From Paraburkholderia kirstenboschensis (GTDB lineage Bacteria > Pseudomonadota > Gammaproteobacteria > Burkholderiales > Burkholderiaceae), in contig NZ_CAJHCR010000002.1 of the NCBI RefSeq assembly GCF_904848585.1, positions 124,001 to 188,000 of the forward strand: 64,000 nucleotides of DNA, written 5' to 3'. A program made the position numbers and the translations under genes. The notes under the pieces were generated by a model. The model searched no databases. It was not told where the DNA came from and worked only from the letters and a program-made list of their open reading frames with translations. Positions within the stretch are counted from its first letter, which is position 1. Each line of letters starts with the position of its first letter. Positions 34,133 through 43,076 of the stretch are shown one piece after another.

Positions 34133-35011
34133 GTGCAATACGCGCAATTGCGGGCGTTTCATGCGGTCGCCGAACACGGCGGATTTTCGCGGGCGGCACA
34201 GGCGCTGTCGCTTTCGCAGCCGGCGGTGTCGGATCACGTGCGCAGGCTCGAGCAGGATTACGGCGTGAAACTGTTCGAGCGCGGACCGCGCGGCGTGGAA
34301 ACCACCGAACTCGGGCTGCGCCTGTTCAGCGTGACGCGGCACATGCTCAGCTGCGAGCGCGACGCGCGGCAACTGCTCGAATCGGCAGGCGGGCTGGAGT
34401 CAGGCTCGCTGTCGCTTGCTGCAGACGCACCGGATCTCGCGGTCGCGCTAATCAGCGCGTTTCGCAAGCTGCATCCGGGCATTGTGGTGACGCTGTCAAT
34501 CGCCAACGCGGCGGACTGCATGCAGCGGGTGCTGTCGAGCGCGGTGGACGCGGCCATTACCGCCGCGCCGCAGGTGCATAGCCGGCTCGAATCGCGCGTG
34601 TTGCGGCGCGATCCGCTGGTCGCCATGGTGCCGGTGCGCTATCCGGTCGCGAAGAAACGCAAGCTGAGCTATCGCGAGCTCGTGCAGCAGCCGATGATTT
34701 TTCGCGAGCCGCAATCGGTCACGCAGCAGCTGCTGGAGATCGAACTGGTGCGCGAGTCGCTGCAAGTGGAGCCGGTCATGTACGTGGACGGCCGCGAGGC
34801 GCTCGAAGAAGCAGTGGCCCAGGGCATGGGCGTTGGTGTGATTGCCCGCGCGGAATTCAACCAGTCGCGGCGTATCAGAATGATCCCACTCGACGATTGC
34901 CAGGTGCGGATGATCGAATCGCTCACCCGGCTCGCGGAGCGGCCGGGGTCGAACCTGCTCGATGCGTTGTTTGCTGTTCAGTTGCCGGGCATCGAGGCAA
35001 TGAGTGTGTGA
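34133..35011 (+). CDS. LysR-family regulator divergent from phnWX
   Basis: A 292-residue LysR-type regulator. The winged helix includes LRAFHAVAEHGGFSRAAQALSLSQPAVSDHVRRLEQ, followed by an effector domain whose C-terminal part holds VAQGMGVGVIARAEF. The start is a GTG with GGAGG five bases upstream. Head-to-head placement with phnW is the arrangement found for LysR regulators of 2-aminoethylphosphonate genes, so it probably activates phnWX in response to the phosphonate; this is inference from position. Confidence 0.88.
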   Translation: MQYAQLRAFHAVAEHGGFSRAAQALSLSQPAVSDHVRRLEQDYGVKLFERGPRGVETTELGLRLFSVTRHMLSCERDARQLLESAGGLESGSLSLAADAPDLAVALISAFRKLHPGIVVTLSIANAADCMQRVLSSAVDAAITAAPQVHSRLESRVLRRDPLVAMVPVRYPVAKKRKLSYRELVQQPMIFREPQSVTQQLLEIELVRESLQVEPVMYVDGREALEEAVAQGMGVGVIARAEFNQSRRIRMIPLDDCQVRMIESLTRLAERPGSNLLDALFAVQLPGIEAMSV

Positions 35012-35016
35012 CAACA

Positions 35017-35056
35017 GGCAAGCGGCGCTTTTTCGCGGCCTTCTGCGCCGCTTGCC
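35017..35056. terminator. Strong hairpin after the phn LysR gene
   Basis: GGCAAGCGGCG (35017-35027) pairs perfectly with CGCCGCTTGCC (35046-35056) over 11 bp. The loop begins with CTTTTT and TTCGTGCTGCTTCT follows. It lies five bases after the LysR stop and serves the convergent pair LysR/dehydrogenase. Confidence 0.65.
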
Positions 35057-35148
35057 TTCGTGCTGCTTCTCTTCAATCTGTGCGAGGCATTGAAACCGGC
35101 GTGCGAATCAACCGGCGCGGTCAGGGTCAATGCGCACGCACAGTTCTC

Positions 35149-35895
35149 TTAACGCGCTCCGCCGCTTGCGATCAGGCTTTCGCCGGTGAGCCAGCGTGCT
35201 TCGTCGGAGGCGAGGAACGTAACGACGTCGGCGATATCGTCCGGCTGACCGATGCGGCCAAGCGGCGTCGTGCTCACCGCCCACGTTTCGAAGTCAGAAC
35301 CGATAATGCCCGCGCTATGCGTGCCTTCGGTCGCGACCATGCCCGGGTTCACCGAGTTCACGCGAATCTTGCGCGGCGCGAGTTCTTTCGCAAGCACGCC
35401 CGTGATGCCGTCCACCGCGCCCTTCGTCGCCGTATAGACCGCGCTGCCCGGCGGCGTGATGCGGCTGACAACCGAGCTCACGTTGACGATGCTGCCGCCT
35501 TCGCCCAGATGCTTGACCGCTGCCTGCGTGACCAGCAGCAGGCCTAGCACGTTCACATTGAAGTGCTTATGGAAATGCTCTTCGGTGATCTCTTCGATCG
35601 GCGAGAATCCGTACACGCCGGAGTTATTGACGAGAATATCGAGGCGGCCATACGTCTCCACCGCCGCATCGACGATGCCTTTCGCATCCGCGGCTTTCGA
35701 CACGTCGCCTGCCACGGCTACCGCTTTGCCGCCGGCGGCGGTGATGGCGGCGACCACGTCGTCGGCGCCGGCCTTGCTCGACGCGTAGTTCACTACCACC
35801 GACGCGCCTTGCGCGGCCAAGCCCTTCGCGATCGCCGCGCCGATACCTTTCGATGCACCCGTTACAACTGCAACCTTGCCTGCGAGCTTGCTCAT
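35149..35895 (-). CDS. Short-chain dehydrogenase/reductase
   Basis: Classical SDR of 248 residues, related to 3-oxoacyl-ACP reductases and glucose dehydrogenases. The cofactor loop is VVTGASKGIGAAIA, NNSG (a variant of NNAG) follows, and the catalytic triad lies in IVNVSSVVS (Ser) and YTATKGAVDGITG (Tyr, Lys). The dipeptide YAS after strand 2 fits NADP preference. I start at the ATG at 35895 with AGGA eight bases upstream. It appears to be a single-gene unit; its substrate is unknown. Confidence 0.87.
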   Translation of the reverse strand: MSKLAGKVAVVTGASKGIGAAIAKGLAAQGASVVVNYASSKAGADDVVAAITAAGGKAVAVAGDVSKAADAKGIVDAAVETYGRLDILVNNSGVYGFSPIEEITEEHFHKHFNVNVLGLLLVTQAAVKHLGEGGSIVNVSSVVSRITPPGSAVYTATKGAVDGITGVLAKELAPRKIRVNSVNPGMVATEGTHSAGIIGSDFETWAVSTTPLGRIGQPDDIADVVTFLASDEARWLTGESLIASGGAR

Positions 35896-36139
35896 GATCG
35901 TGTGTCCTTGAGTTGGGTTAGCGCCTGCGTGCTGCCGCGACGATTCGCGGCATTCACGCTGTTTCAGCAAAACTGCTGCGGCGCTGGCACTGGACACAAT
36001 GTAAGCACGGCGGCCATGCGGATAAAGCGGCTCGCAGCGAAAAGATACGTCGGGGCAGCCGAACAATCGGCAAGCGGACTGAAAGGGGATGGTTTGCCGG
36101 CTTGCCGACCTGCTCGTTCGCCGGCCTGGCGGCGCAGCT

Positions 36140-36226
36140 TCAGCGCTTGCGCCCGAGCAGAATATGCGTAGCGATGCTCAGGAGCACTGCCAACGCACCT
36201 AAAGTATCCAATGCAGCAGACAACAC
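36140..36226 (-). CDS. 28-residue single-pass membrane peptide
   Basis: A GTG-initiated frame of 28 codons with an ideal ribosome site (AAGGAG six bases before the GTG). The peptide reads MLSAALDTLGALAVLLSI followed by ATHILLGRKR. That is one hydrophobic helix of about 20 residues and a positive C-terminus, the shape of small membrane proteins such as those attached to larger membrane complexes. It is isolated between the dehydrogenase and the TAXI gene (244 and 224 bases). Function is unknown. The combination of ribosome site, hydrophobic helix and basic tail makes a real gene more likely than chance. Confidence 0.6.
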   Translation of the reverse strand: MLSAALDTLGALAVLLSIATHILLGRKR

Positions 36227-36450
36227 GATCGTCTCCTTGCTAGCGTGGCCACTGCTTGAGGAACGATTGGCTACCTGATCGATTAAAGTACTTTTGTGAA
36301 AATCCGGCAACTGTGCGCGCTAGACGAGACGGCTTAGCCGCCTGCGTTCCGCATCGGGTCGCGCCTCGTCGTCAATAGAGCAAACTGCCGACGACAACTC
36401 TGCCTGTCACGGTGGACAATGCCCTATCCCGGCAATCGCACGGAATGCTT

Positions 36451-37794
36451 ATGAAAGCGCAGCGTCCGCGTCGTCCTCCGCAGTTTCCTCGCGATTCTTC
36501 GCACGCCGAGTGGCGCGATCACACGCTGCCTTATATCGTCGTGGCCGCGGTGATCCTGCTCGTGGTCTCGCTGATCGTATGGCTCGTCGATCCCGCTCCG
36601 CCGAAAACCATCACGCTCAGCGCCGGCCCGCACGACAGTTCGTTTGTCATCGCCGCCGATCAATACAGAAAAATCCTCGCGCGAAACGGCGTCACGCTGA
36701 AGGTGCTCGAGTCCGACGGCTCCGTGCAGAACCTGCAGCGCCTGCTCGACCCGAAGCAGCATGTCGACCTCGCGCTCGTGCAAGGCGGCGTTGCGGACGG
36801 GCTCGATACGTCGTCGCTGATGTCGCTTGGCAGCGTCTTCTATGTCCCCGTGGTGGTGTTTTATCGCGGCACCGGCGTGACGCAGTTGTCGCAACTCGAA
36901 GGCAAGCGGATCGCGGTGGGCCGCGAAGGCAGCGGCACGCGGCTGCTCGCGCTCAAGCTGCTCGATGCAAACGGCATCGTGCCCGGCGGCGAGACGACGC
37001 TGATGCCGAGCGACGGCCTGCAAGCGGCCACGCAACTCGTGAAGGGCGACGTGGACGCGGCAATCCTGAGCGGCGATTCCGCCACGCGCGGGCTGATGCT
37101 GCGCCTGCTTCGCGTGCCGGGCATTTCGGTGATTAACTTCGACGAAGCGAGCGCTTATACGCGGCTCTTTCCGTATCTGGATCAGATCGATCTGCCGCCA
37201 GGCGTGCTCGATCTGCGGCACAAAATTCCGCCTGAGACCGTGCATCTGATCAGCCCGACGGTCGAACTGGTGGCGCGAACCAATCTGCATCCGGCAATCT
37301 CCGATCTGCTGATCGAAGCGGCGCAGGAAGTGCACGGCATGCCGGGCCTGTTACAGCGCGCGGGCCAATTCCCAAGCCCGATCGCGCGCGAGTATCAGAT
37401 CAGCGAAGACGCTCAACGCTACTACCGCACGGGCAAGAGCTTTCTGTACCGGACGCTGCCGTTCTGGCTCGCGAGCATCGGCGACCGCACGCTAGTGTTG
37501 CTGTTGCCGGTGGCCGTACTGCTCTTTCCCGCCATGCGGCTGATCCCGGCGCTGTACGCGTGGCGCGTGCGCTCGCGCATCTACCGCTATTACGGTTCGC
37601 TGATTGCGATCGAACGCGGCGCGCTCGCGCAGACGACCGACGAAGAGCGCAAGCGGCTCTTCGCGGAACTTGATCAGATCGAGGAATCGCTGAATCGGCT
37701 GCGCATGCCGCTCGCCTATGCGGACACATTCTATGTATTGCGCGAACACGTCGGCTTCGTGCGCGGCAGGCTTGCGGCTGCGGCATATGAGTGA
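36451..37794 (+). CDS. TAXI-family TRAP-type solute-binding protein, membrane-anchored
   Basis: A 447-residue protein. After a short basic N-terminus a single transmembrane helix (IVVAAVILLVVSLIVWLVD) anchors it. Residues 60-320 are a TAXI/NMT1-type binding domain (ITLSAGPHDSSFVIAADQYRKIL, VDLALVQGGVADG, KRIAVGREGSGTRLLALKLL). A second hydrophobic region follows (TLVLLLPVAVLLFPAMRLIPALYAW), and then a helical cytoplasmic tail. No TRAP membrane subunits are nearby, so this may be an orphan sensor- or transporter-associated form. I prefer the ATG at 36451, after GGAA; an ATG at 36445 and a GTG at 36412 are in frame. Confidence 0.8.
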   Translation: MKAQRPRRPPQFPRDSSHAEWRDHTLPYIVVAAVILLVVSLIVWLVDPAPPKTITLSAGPHDSSFVIAADQYRKILARNGVTLKVLESDGSVQNLQRLLDPKQHVDLALVQGGVADGLDTSSLMSLGSVFYVPVVVFYRGTGVTQLSQLEGKRIAVGREGSGTRLLALKLLDANGIVPGGETTLMPSDGLQAATQLVKGDVDAAILSGDSATRGLMLRLLRVPGISVINFDEASAYTRLFPYLDQIDLPPGVLDLRHKIPPETVHLISPTVELVARTNLHPAISDLLIEAAQEVHGMPGLLQRAGQFPSPIAREYQISEDAQRYYRTGKSFLYRTLPFWLASIGDRTLVLLLPVAVLLFPAMRLIPALYAWRVRSRIYRYYGSLIAIERGALAQTTDEERKRLFAELDQIEESLNRLRMPLAYADTFYVLREHVGFVRGRLAAAAYE

Positions 37795-37796
37795 GC

Positions 37797-37820
37797 GGCC
37801 ACCGTGAGTTTCAGGTGGCC
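37797..37820. terminator. Hairpin between the convergent TAXI and proQ-like genes
   Basis: GGCCACC (37797-37803) pairs with GGTGGCC (37814-37820) in the 39 bases between the stops. It is short, but placed to serve both genes. Confidence 0.5.
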
Positions 37821-37833
37821 GACCTCTACTTCA

Positions 37834-38679
37834 TTAGGCTTCAGGATCGGTAGGAGTAGTAGCTGAGACGTTGGCGGATTGCGCAGCGACTTTGTCGTCA
37901 GACGGCGCATCCGCGCGAGCCGCTTGCTCCTCCGTCTGGGCGCCTGGCGGTGAAGCTTCGAGCGAAGCTTCCTGCGGCGCTTCATGAACGGGCGCCGCGG
38001 CACTCGCGGAATTTGCAGCAGGCGTATCTTTCTGCGAATCGGCCGACGCAGCCGCCGCCTTCGCGCTCTTCGCAGCGCGATGGGCCTGCAAACGTTGCGC
38101 GCCCGCGGCTTCCTGCGCCGTGACCTTGCCGGCCTCCGCGCCCGTCAGATCCACGCGGGCCGCGCCTTCGACGAGAGACTTCCAGTAGCGGCTGCCGCGG
38201 CACCAGGTCTTGATCGCGTCACGCAGTTCGGCTTCGCTCAGCGACAGGTCTTTCGCGTGCACCACGAGGTCTTCGAAGATGCCGACCTTCAGCGGCAGCT
38301 TCGGCGCCGGGTTCTTCGGGAACGCATTGGGGAAACGCTTTTGCAGACGCCCGATGGACTTCACCACCGGATCGACCGGTTTGGCATCTGCCGCGGGCGC
38401 CGCTGCGGGCCTCGCCGCGCCACCACCACGGCGCTGGTGCGACGGCTTGCCGGCAGGCCGCCGGTCCGCCTTCGCGCCGGGCGCAGTGCCGGGATTCGCG
38501 GGATTCGCAGGCTTTGCGGGCTTCGCACCAGGCTTGCCGTCATTCCTGACATCGCGCCTTGCGTCGGACCTGCCCTCGGCCTTGGCGCCGGACCGGGCAT
38601 CGGCCTTCGCGGCAGGCGCAGCCTGGGCGCGTGCCGCGGCCAGTTGCTTCTTCAGTTCAGCAAGTTGTTCGAAACCCAT
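37834..38679 (-). CDS. ProQ/FinO-domain RNA-binding protein
   Basis: A 281-residue RNA chaperone-like protein. The start MGFEQLAELKKQLAAARAQAA is a helical region; residues 25-100 are a basic, Ala/Lys/Pro-rich linker. The ProQ/FinO domain spans about 104-200 (VKSIGRLQKRFPNAFPKNPAPKLPLKVGIFEDL, LSEAELRDAIKTWCRGSRYWKSL). The tail of about 80 residues is Ala- and acid-rich. FinO-domain proteins bind structured RNA and match small RNAs to targets, so it probably acts post-transcriptionally. Its start faces a LysR gene across 155 bases that contain a 20-bp palindrome. Confidence 0.87.
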   Translation of the reverse strand: MGFEQLAELKKQLAAARAQAAPAAKADARSGAKAEGRSDARRDVRNDGKPGAKPAKPANPANPGTAPGAKADRRPAGKPSHQRRGGGAARPAAAPAADAKPVDPVVKSIGRLQKRFPNAFPKNPAPKLPLKVGIFEDLVVHAKDLSLSEAELRDAIKTWCRGSRYWKSLVEGAARVDLTGAEAGKVTAQEAAGAQRLQAHRAAKSAKAAAASADSQKDTPAANSASAAAPVHEAPQEASLEASPPGAQTEEQAARADAPSDDKVAAQSANVSATTPTDPEA

Positions 38680-38735
38680 AGCGCACAACCAATCGAGAAA
38701 GACGAGATTGTAGCAGCGCTCGGTAAGACCTTCGT

Positions 38736-38755
38736 GACGGCGTTGCAACGCCGTC
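38736..38755. promoter_or_regulatory. Perfect 20-bp palindrome between proQ-like and hmfR1
   Basis: GACGGCGTTGCAACGCCGTC reads identically on both strands, in the middle of a divergent intergenic region. A perfect palindrome with no spacer fits a dimeric repressor site, or a hairpin in either transcript. The regulator is unknown. Confidence 0.55.
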
Positions 38756-38834
38756 CGAGCCGCCGCCGCGAGGTTTGCGCCAGCTTGCGATTACACTCGA
38801 CATTTCAGGCATTTCCAGCTGGCACTCGCGCTTA

Positions 38835-39746
38835 ATGGACCTCAGGCAAATTCAGTACTTCATCGCACTTTTCGAGGACGGCTCGGTCACGCGAGCGGCC
38901 AAGCGGCTCAATATCGTGCAGCCGGCGCTCAGCATGCAGATTTCGAAGCTGGAAGCCGAACTGCATCAGAAGCTGTTCGAACGCGGGCCGCACGGCATGA
39001 CGCCGACCGACGCCGCGCGCCAGATGTATCGCCTCTACACGCCGATCATGCGCGACATCGAGCGCGCGCGCGAGCAGTTGAGCCGGCGCGATGCGATCGT
39101 CACTGGCCGCGTCGCGCTCGGCATGGTGTCGTCGGAGGCGGAAAGCGTGCTGCCGGAATCGCTGGCAAGATTTAACGCGATGTTCCCGCAAGTCGAGGTA
39201 TCGGTCGCGGACGGCTTCAGCGCGCAACTGATCGACGCGGTCGAAGCAGGCCGGCTCGACGCGTCCGTCATCAACAAGCCGCGTGGGCGCCTGACACTGG
39301 ACGTCGTGCCGCTGCTCGACGAAGAGATGGTGCTCGTGACGAGCGCCGCGCTCGGTCCGCAACTCCCGCCGACACTCGAGCTTGCCGCGCTCGCCGACGT
39401 GGAACTGGTGCTGCCCACGCGGCGCAACGGCCTGCGCGGCGTGCTCGACGCCGCGCTCCTCGCAGCGAATGTGGTGATCAAGCCTAAGTTCGAGATCGAC
39501 CTGCTGAACACGATCGTACAGTTCGTCGAACAAAGCAGCGTGGCGACGATCCTGCCGCGCGTCGTCGTGCAGCGCAAGGTCGATCAAGGCGTGCTGTTCG
39601 TGCGTGCAATCGCGTCGCCGCCAATCGTGCGGCACATTATCCTCGTGAGTCATCCGAAGCGCCCGCTCGGTCCAGCCGCGCTGGCGCTCATCGACATCAT
39701 CACCGAAGAGATTCGCAGGGTGACGACCGGCACGGCGCTCGCGTGA
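38835..39746 (+). CDS. hmfR1: LysR regulator flanking the furan cluster (copy 1)
   Basis: A 303-residue LysR-type regulator at the downstream end of the hmf operon, tail to tail with the transporter gene. Residues 1-36 are identical to those of the LysR at 52378-53301, and 47 of the first 50 match, so the two are paralogues with near-identical DNA-binding domains. The effector domain has VALGMVSSEAESVLPESLARFNAMFP and LEVELVLPTRR-like segments (DVELVLPTRRNGLRG). LysR genes named hmfR accompany furfural clusters in Cupriavidus and Paraburkholderia. The number in the name here is mine by order. Confidence 0.72.
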   Translation: MDLRQIQYFIALFEDGSVTRAAKRLNIVQPALSMQISKLEAELHQKLFERGPHGMTPTDAARQMYRLYTPIMRDIERAREQLSRRDAIVTGRVALGMVSSEAESVLPESLARFNAMFPQVEVSVADGFSAQLIDAVEAGRLDASVINKPRGRLTLDVVPLLDEEMVLVTSAALGPQLPPTLELAALADVELVLPTRRNGLRGVLDAALLAANVVIKPKFEIDLLNTIVQFVEQSSVATILPRVVVQRKVDQGVLFVRAIASPPIVRHIILVSHPKRPLGPAALALIDIITEEIRRVTTGTALA

Positions 39747-39755
39747 GCGCCGTGC
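39730..39755 (+). terminator. Hairpin overlapping the hmfR1 stop codon
   Basis: GCACGGCGCTC (39730-39740) and GAGCGCCGTGC (39745-39755) pair perfectly over 11 bp around the tetraloop GCGT; the stop codon lies within the hairpin. GTCTTCG follows. It probably ends the hmfR1 transcript and the convergent hmf operon. Confidence 0.55.
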
Positions 39756-39794
39756 GTCTTCGCGGCAAGCGAAAGTTGTCGCGCTGCCGGCTCT

Positions 39795-41180
39795 TTATAC
39801 CGGTTCCCGAACCCCGCCCTGATCGAGCTTGCCGAGCGTTTCGGGCACGATGAACGCGCCGATCAGGAAGATCACGCTGATCGCGCCGACAAAGATCGCG
39901 AGCGTCAGCGGCAACTGGCTCGCGTCTTTTGCGACGAGCGAGACCGCCGTCGGCATCATCCCGCCGATAGCGAAGCCGATATTCCACGACAATCCCGTGC
40001 CGGTCGCGCGAATCGCGGTCGGAAAGCGTTCGTTCAGGAAGATCAGAATCGGCGCGTAACCGGCGCTGCCGAGCGCGCTGAGAATCACCGCATAGACGCC
40101 GACCATCGTGATGCTGGATGCGCCCGGCAACAGCAGGAACAGCGCGGGCAACGCGAAGAGACGAATCAGCCCGAGCCACACGAACGCCGACTTGCGGCCG
40201 ATGAAGGTGCTCAGATGCCCAGCGGCAACCGATGCAATCAGCACCGCCACGCTGCACAGCATCAGGATCGCCGCGGCCGCGCCGTTCGGCGCGTGGCTCA
40301 CCACTTTCAGGAAAGTCGGCAGATAACCCGACGTGAGGTAATAACCGCTGCCGCCGCCTACCGTCAGCAGCAGATTGACGAAGAGGATCGAGCGGTAGTC
40401 GCGCGAAAACAGCGTACGCACCGGCGAGCGCACCACTTCGACTGGCGCCTTCACCCCCGACGTGGATGCAGCCGCGGCCTTGGCGGCTTTTTCGGCCGCG
40501 AGCTTTTTCCACAGCGGCGATTCTTCGAGGCTGCTGAAGACAAACAAACCGAGCACCGAACTGACGATGCCGGTAAAGAACATGCAGCGCCAGCCCCAGA
40601 CGTCGAAGAGCTGGCCGGGGAACAGCGTGGACATCGCGAGATACGTGAGCGACGCGAGCAACGCGCCGAGCCCCGCTCCGCCGCCGCCGATCAGACCCGA
40701 CACCGCGCCGCGATATTTCGGTGCGACGGATTCGGTGCCGATCGTGTGAGTCGACGCCACCACGCCGCCGACGAACACGCCCTGCACGAGACGCAGCACA
40801 AGAAAGATGATCGGCGCGGCAAGGCCGACCTGTGCGACGGTCGGCAGTGCGCCGAATGCGGCTGTGGAAAGGCCTACGCCGACCACGGCAATGATCATCG
40901 CGCCCTTGCGTCCGTGGCGGTCCGCATACGAGCCGAACCATGCCGAACCGAGCGGGCGCATCAGCAAGGTCACCGCAAACGACGCGTAAACCGCGGCGAG
41001 CGAAAGCATCGCGTGATCGGACGGAAAGAAGAGCCGCCCGACCACTGGCGCGACGAACAGCAGAACGAACAGGTCGAACAGATCCAGTGCCCAACCCAGG
41101 CACGAGGCGAATACTGCACCCATCACTTGCCGCTGATCCATCGCGGGCAAGGCGGCGCTATTTTGCGCTGCTAAGGACAT
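39795..41180 (-). CDS. hmfT: MFS transporter of the furan cluster
   Basis: Major facilitator permease of 461 residues with 12 predicted membrane helices. Motif A between TM2 and TM3 is GSYADRHGRKGAM, and the family is that of aromatic-acid/metabolite-proton symporters. The start at 41180 has AAGGAG six bases upstream. It is the last gene of the hmf operon, 78 bases after hmfH, and presumably imports furoate or another furan acid. The substrate is inferred from position. Confidence 0.82.
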   Translation of the reverse strand: MSLAAQNSAALPAMDQRQVMGAVFASCLGWALDLFDLFVLLFVAPVVGRLFFPSDHAMLSLAAVYASFAVTLLMRPLGSAWFGSYADRHGRKGAMIIAVVGVGLSTAAFGALPTVAQVGLAAPIIFLVLRLVQGVFVGGVVASTHTIGTESVAPKYRGAVSGLIGGGGAGLGALLASLTYLAMSTLFPGQLFDVWGWRCMFFTGIVSSVLGLFVFSSLEESPLWKKLAAEKAAKAAAASTSGVKAPVEVVRSPVRTLFSRDYRSILFVNLLLTVGGGSGYYLTSGYLPTFLKVVSHAPNGAAAAILMLCSVAVLIASVAAGHLSTFIGRKSAFVWLGLIRLFALPALFLLLPGASSITMVGVYAVILSALGSAGYAPILIFLNERFPTAIRATGTGLSWNIGFAIGGMMPTAVSLVAKDASQLPLTLAIFVGAISVIFLIGAFIVPETLGKLDQGGVREPV

Positions 41181-41258
41181 CGTCATCTCCTTGACTGTCT
41201 GCGGGCGTCTCTCGATCGTCCGCAATTTGGCGCACGTTCTTTCGCGTGCTTTGGTGTG

Positions 41259-43007
41259 TTAAGAAACCTTCGGGAATGCGTGGCGATAACCGGCGCCGTA
41301 CGCAACGCCCGCATGACCGTGCAAGCGCCGCGCGAGTATTGCGTCGGCGATCTTCTCGGCCATCATGATGGTCGGGATGTTCGTATTCGCAGACGGCAGT
41401 CGCGGCATCAACGACGCGTCAACGACGCGCAGGCCCTGTGCGCCGCGCACGCTGCCCGCCGTATCGGTGACGGCCGCCGGGTCGTTAGCGTCGCCCATGC
41501 GGCAGGTGCCGCTCGCGTGCCAGACGCCGAACACGTTCGCGCGAATGAATTCCTCGAGCGCGGCCTGATCGGCGAGCAGATCCCCGAGCCGCTGACCACG
41601 CGTGAAGAAGCGCTCGATCAACATGCGCCGCAGCGGCGCGGGTCCGTCGAGCAAACGGCCGAGCAGCGACGTCAGCAGCGCATTGCCCTTGCCTACGCGG
41701 CTCAGCGCTTTTACGCGCGCTGAAAACGCAGCGGGAAAGAAGTCGCGGGAGTTCTCGCCGAAACCCGAGCCCGCGACGATTTGCGTGAGCATCCGCACGC
41801 CGCGGACAAGCCGTGCGATATCGCGCGGGTCGTCGAGCAGATTCAGATCGACGCGCGGCGGCGCGGCGGGATCGGCGGAAACGAGTTGCACGCGGCCACG
41901 CGAGTGAGGACGGTTGCACCAGAGAAAAAAGAGGCCCAGCCGGTTGCCGAGTTCATGCCAGGCGGCACGCGTCGCACTCGACAGATACAGGTCCGACGCT
42001 TCGCCGCCCGCGATGCCCGAACTCAGGCGCGCGGCCATCATGCTCGCGCGTCGCCGCGACAACGGCATGCGCAAGCGCGGCTCGAGAAAATGACAGAACG
42101 TGAGCGACGGATGATCCTGCAGATTACGTCCCACGCCCGGCAGATCGATCACGCAGTCGATGCCGAGCGCATTCAGCTCCGCCTTGGCTCCGATGCCCGC
42201 GCGCATCAACATCGCGGGCGACTGCAGCGCGCCCGCGCACAGCACGACTTCGTTCGCGTTGAAACGAACCCGCTCGCCGTCGCGTGCGAACGCGACCACA
42301 CCGCGCGCCACGCGCCCTTCCATCACGATGCGCTCCACTCGCAGATCGGCATGGATATGCAGATTGGCGCGCTTGCGCGTGGACTCGTCGAGATACGCGA
42401 TTGCCGTGGACACGCGGCGGTCGTCGAGATTCGAGAATGCTGCGGGAAAGAAGCCGTCGCCGAATTGCGCATTCTGGTCGTGCAGCGGCGCGATACCGTT
42501 CTTGCGCATGCCGGCGGCGAACGCGTTGCAAAACGGCGGCCATTCGGCGGGCATGATCCGCCTGATCGGCACCGGTCCTTCTTTGCCGTGCAACTCGCCG
42601 TCCGGAAAATCGACGTCGCGTTCGAGCTTGCGAAAATACGGCAGCACGTCTTCCCAGCCCCAGCCGCTCGCGCCGTTCGCCGCCCACCCGTCGTAGTCGC
42701 GCGGCAAACCGCGATTGGCCGACTGCACATTGATGCTGGAGCCGCCGCCCATCACGCGACCCTGTTCATACACGCGCGGCGCAGAATCGCGCGTTGCTCG
42801 CGCCATCAGTTCAGGCCAGATATACGTATCGCCGCAAAACACCGGCATCGGATAACTGTCGAGAATCTCCGAGGGCACGCGGCCCGGCGGCGTGTCCGCG
42901 CCGGCTTCGATCAGCGCGACACGCAGCGACGGCACCGCGGAGAGGCGCTGCGCTAGCACGCACCCCGCCGATCCGCCACCGACGATCACGTAATCGAAGT
43001 GTTCCAT
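41259..43007 (-). CDS. hmfH: GMC oxidoreductase, HMF/furfural oxidase type
   Basis: FAD-dependent glucose-methanol-choline family protein of 582 residues. The nucleotide loop is DYVIVGGGSAGCVLAQRLS (GxGxxG); PROSITE-type GMC 1 is RVMGGGSSINVQSANRG and GMC 2 is GALQSPAMLMRAGIG. The catalytic His lies in HASGTCRMGD and an Asn-rich second site in LPSANTNIPTIMMAEKIAD. In the furan pathway HmfH oxidises HMF and its aldehyde and acid intermediates to 2,5-furandicarboxylate. It follows hmfE by 69 bases, and its place in an otherwise complete hmf operon supports the name. Confidence 0.84.
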   Translation of the reverse strand: MEHFDYVIVGGGSAGCVLAQRLSAVPSLRVALIEAGADTPPGRVPSEILDSYPMPVFCGDTYIWPELMARATRDSAPRVYEQGRVMGGGSSINVQSANRGLPRDYDGWAANGASGWGWEDVLPYFRKLERDVDFPDGELHGKEGPVPIRRIMPAEWPPFCNAFAAGMRKNGIAPLHDQNAQFGDGFFPAAFSNLDDRRVSTAIAYLDESTRKRANLHIHADLRVERIVMEGRVARGVVAFARDGERVRFNANEVVLCAGALQSPAMLMRAGIGAKAELNALGIDCVIDLPGVGRNLQDHPSLTFCHFLEPRLRMPLSRRRASMMAARLSSGIAGGEASDLYLSSATRAAWHELGNRLGLFFLWCNRPHSRGRVQLVSADPAAPPRVDLNLLDDPRDIARLVRGVRMLTQIVAGSGFGENSRDFFPAAFSARVKALSRVGKGNALLTSLLGRLLDGPAPLRRMLIERFFTRGQRLGDLLADQAALEEFIRANVFGVWHASGTCRMGDANDPAAVTDTAGSVRGAQGLRVVDASLMPRLPSANTNIPTIMMAEKIADAILARRLHGHAGVAYGAGYRHAFPKVS

Positions 43008-43076
43008 CTGCGTGTCTCCTGAATCGTTTTATGTGCTACGGCGACGCGGGCCGCTCAAGTGCCGCTTGACCGTCAC

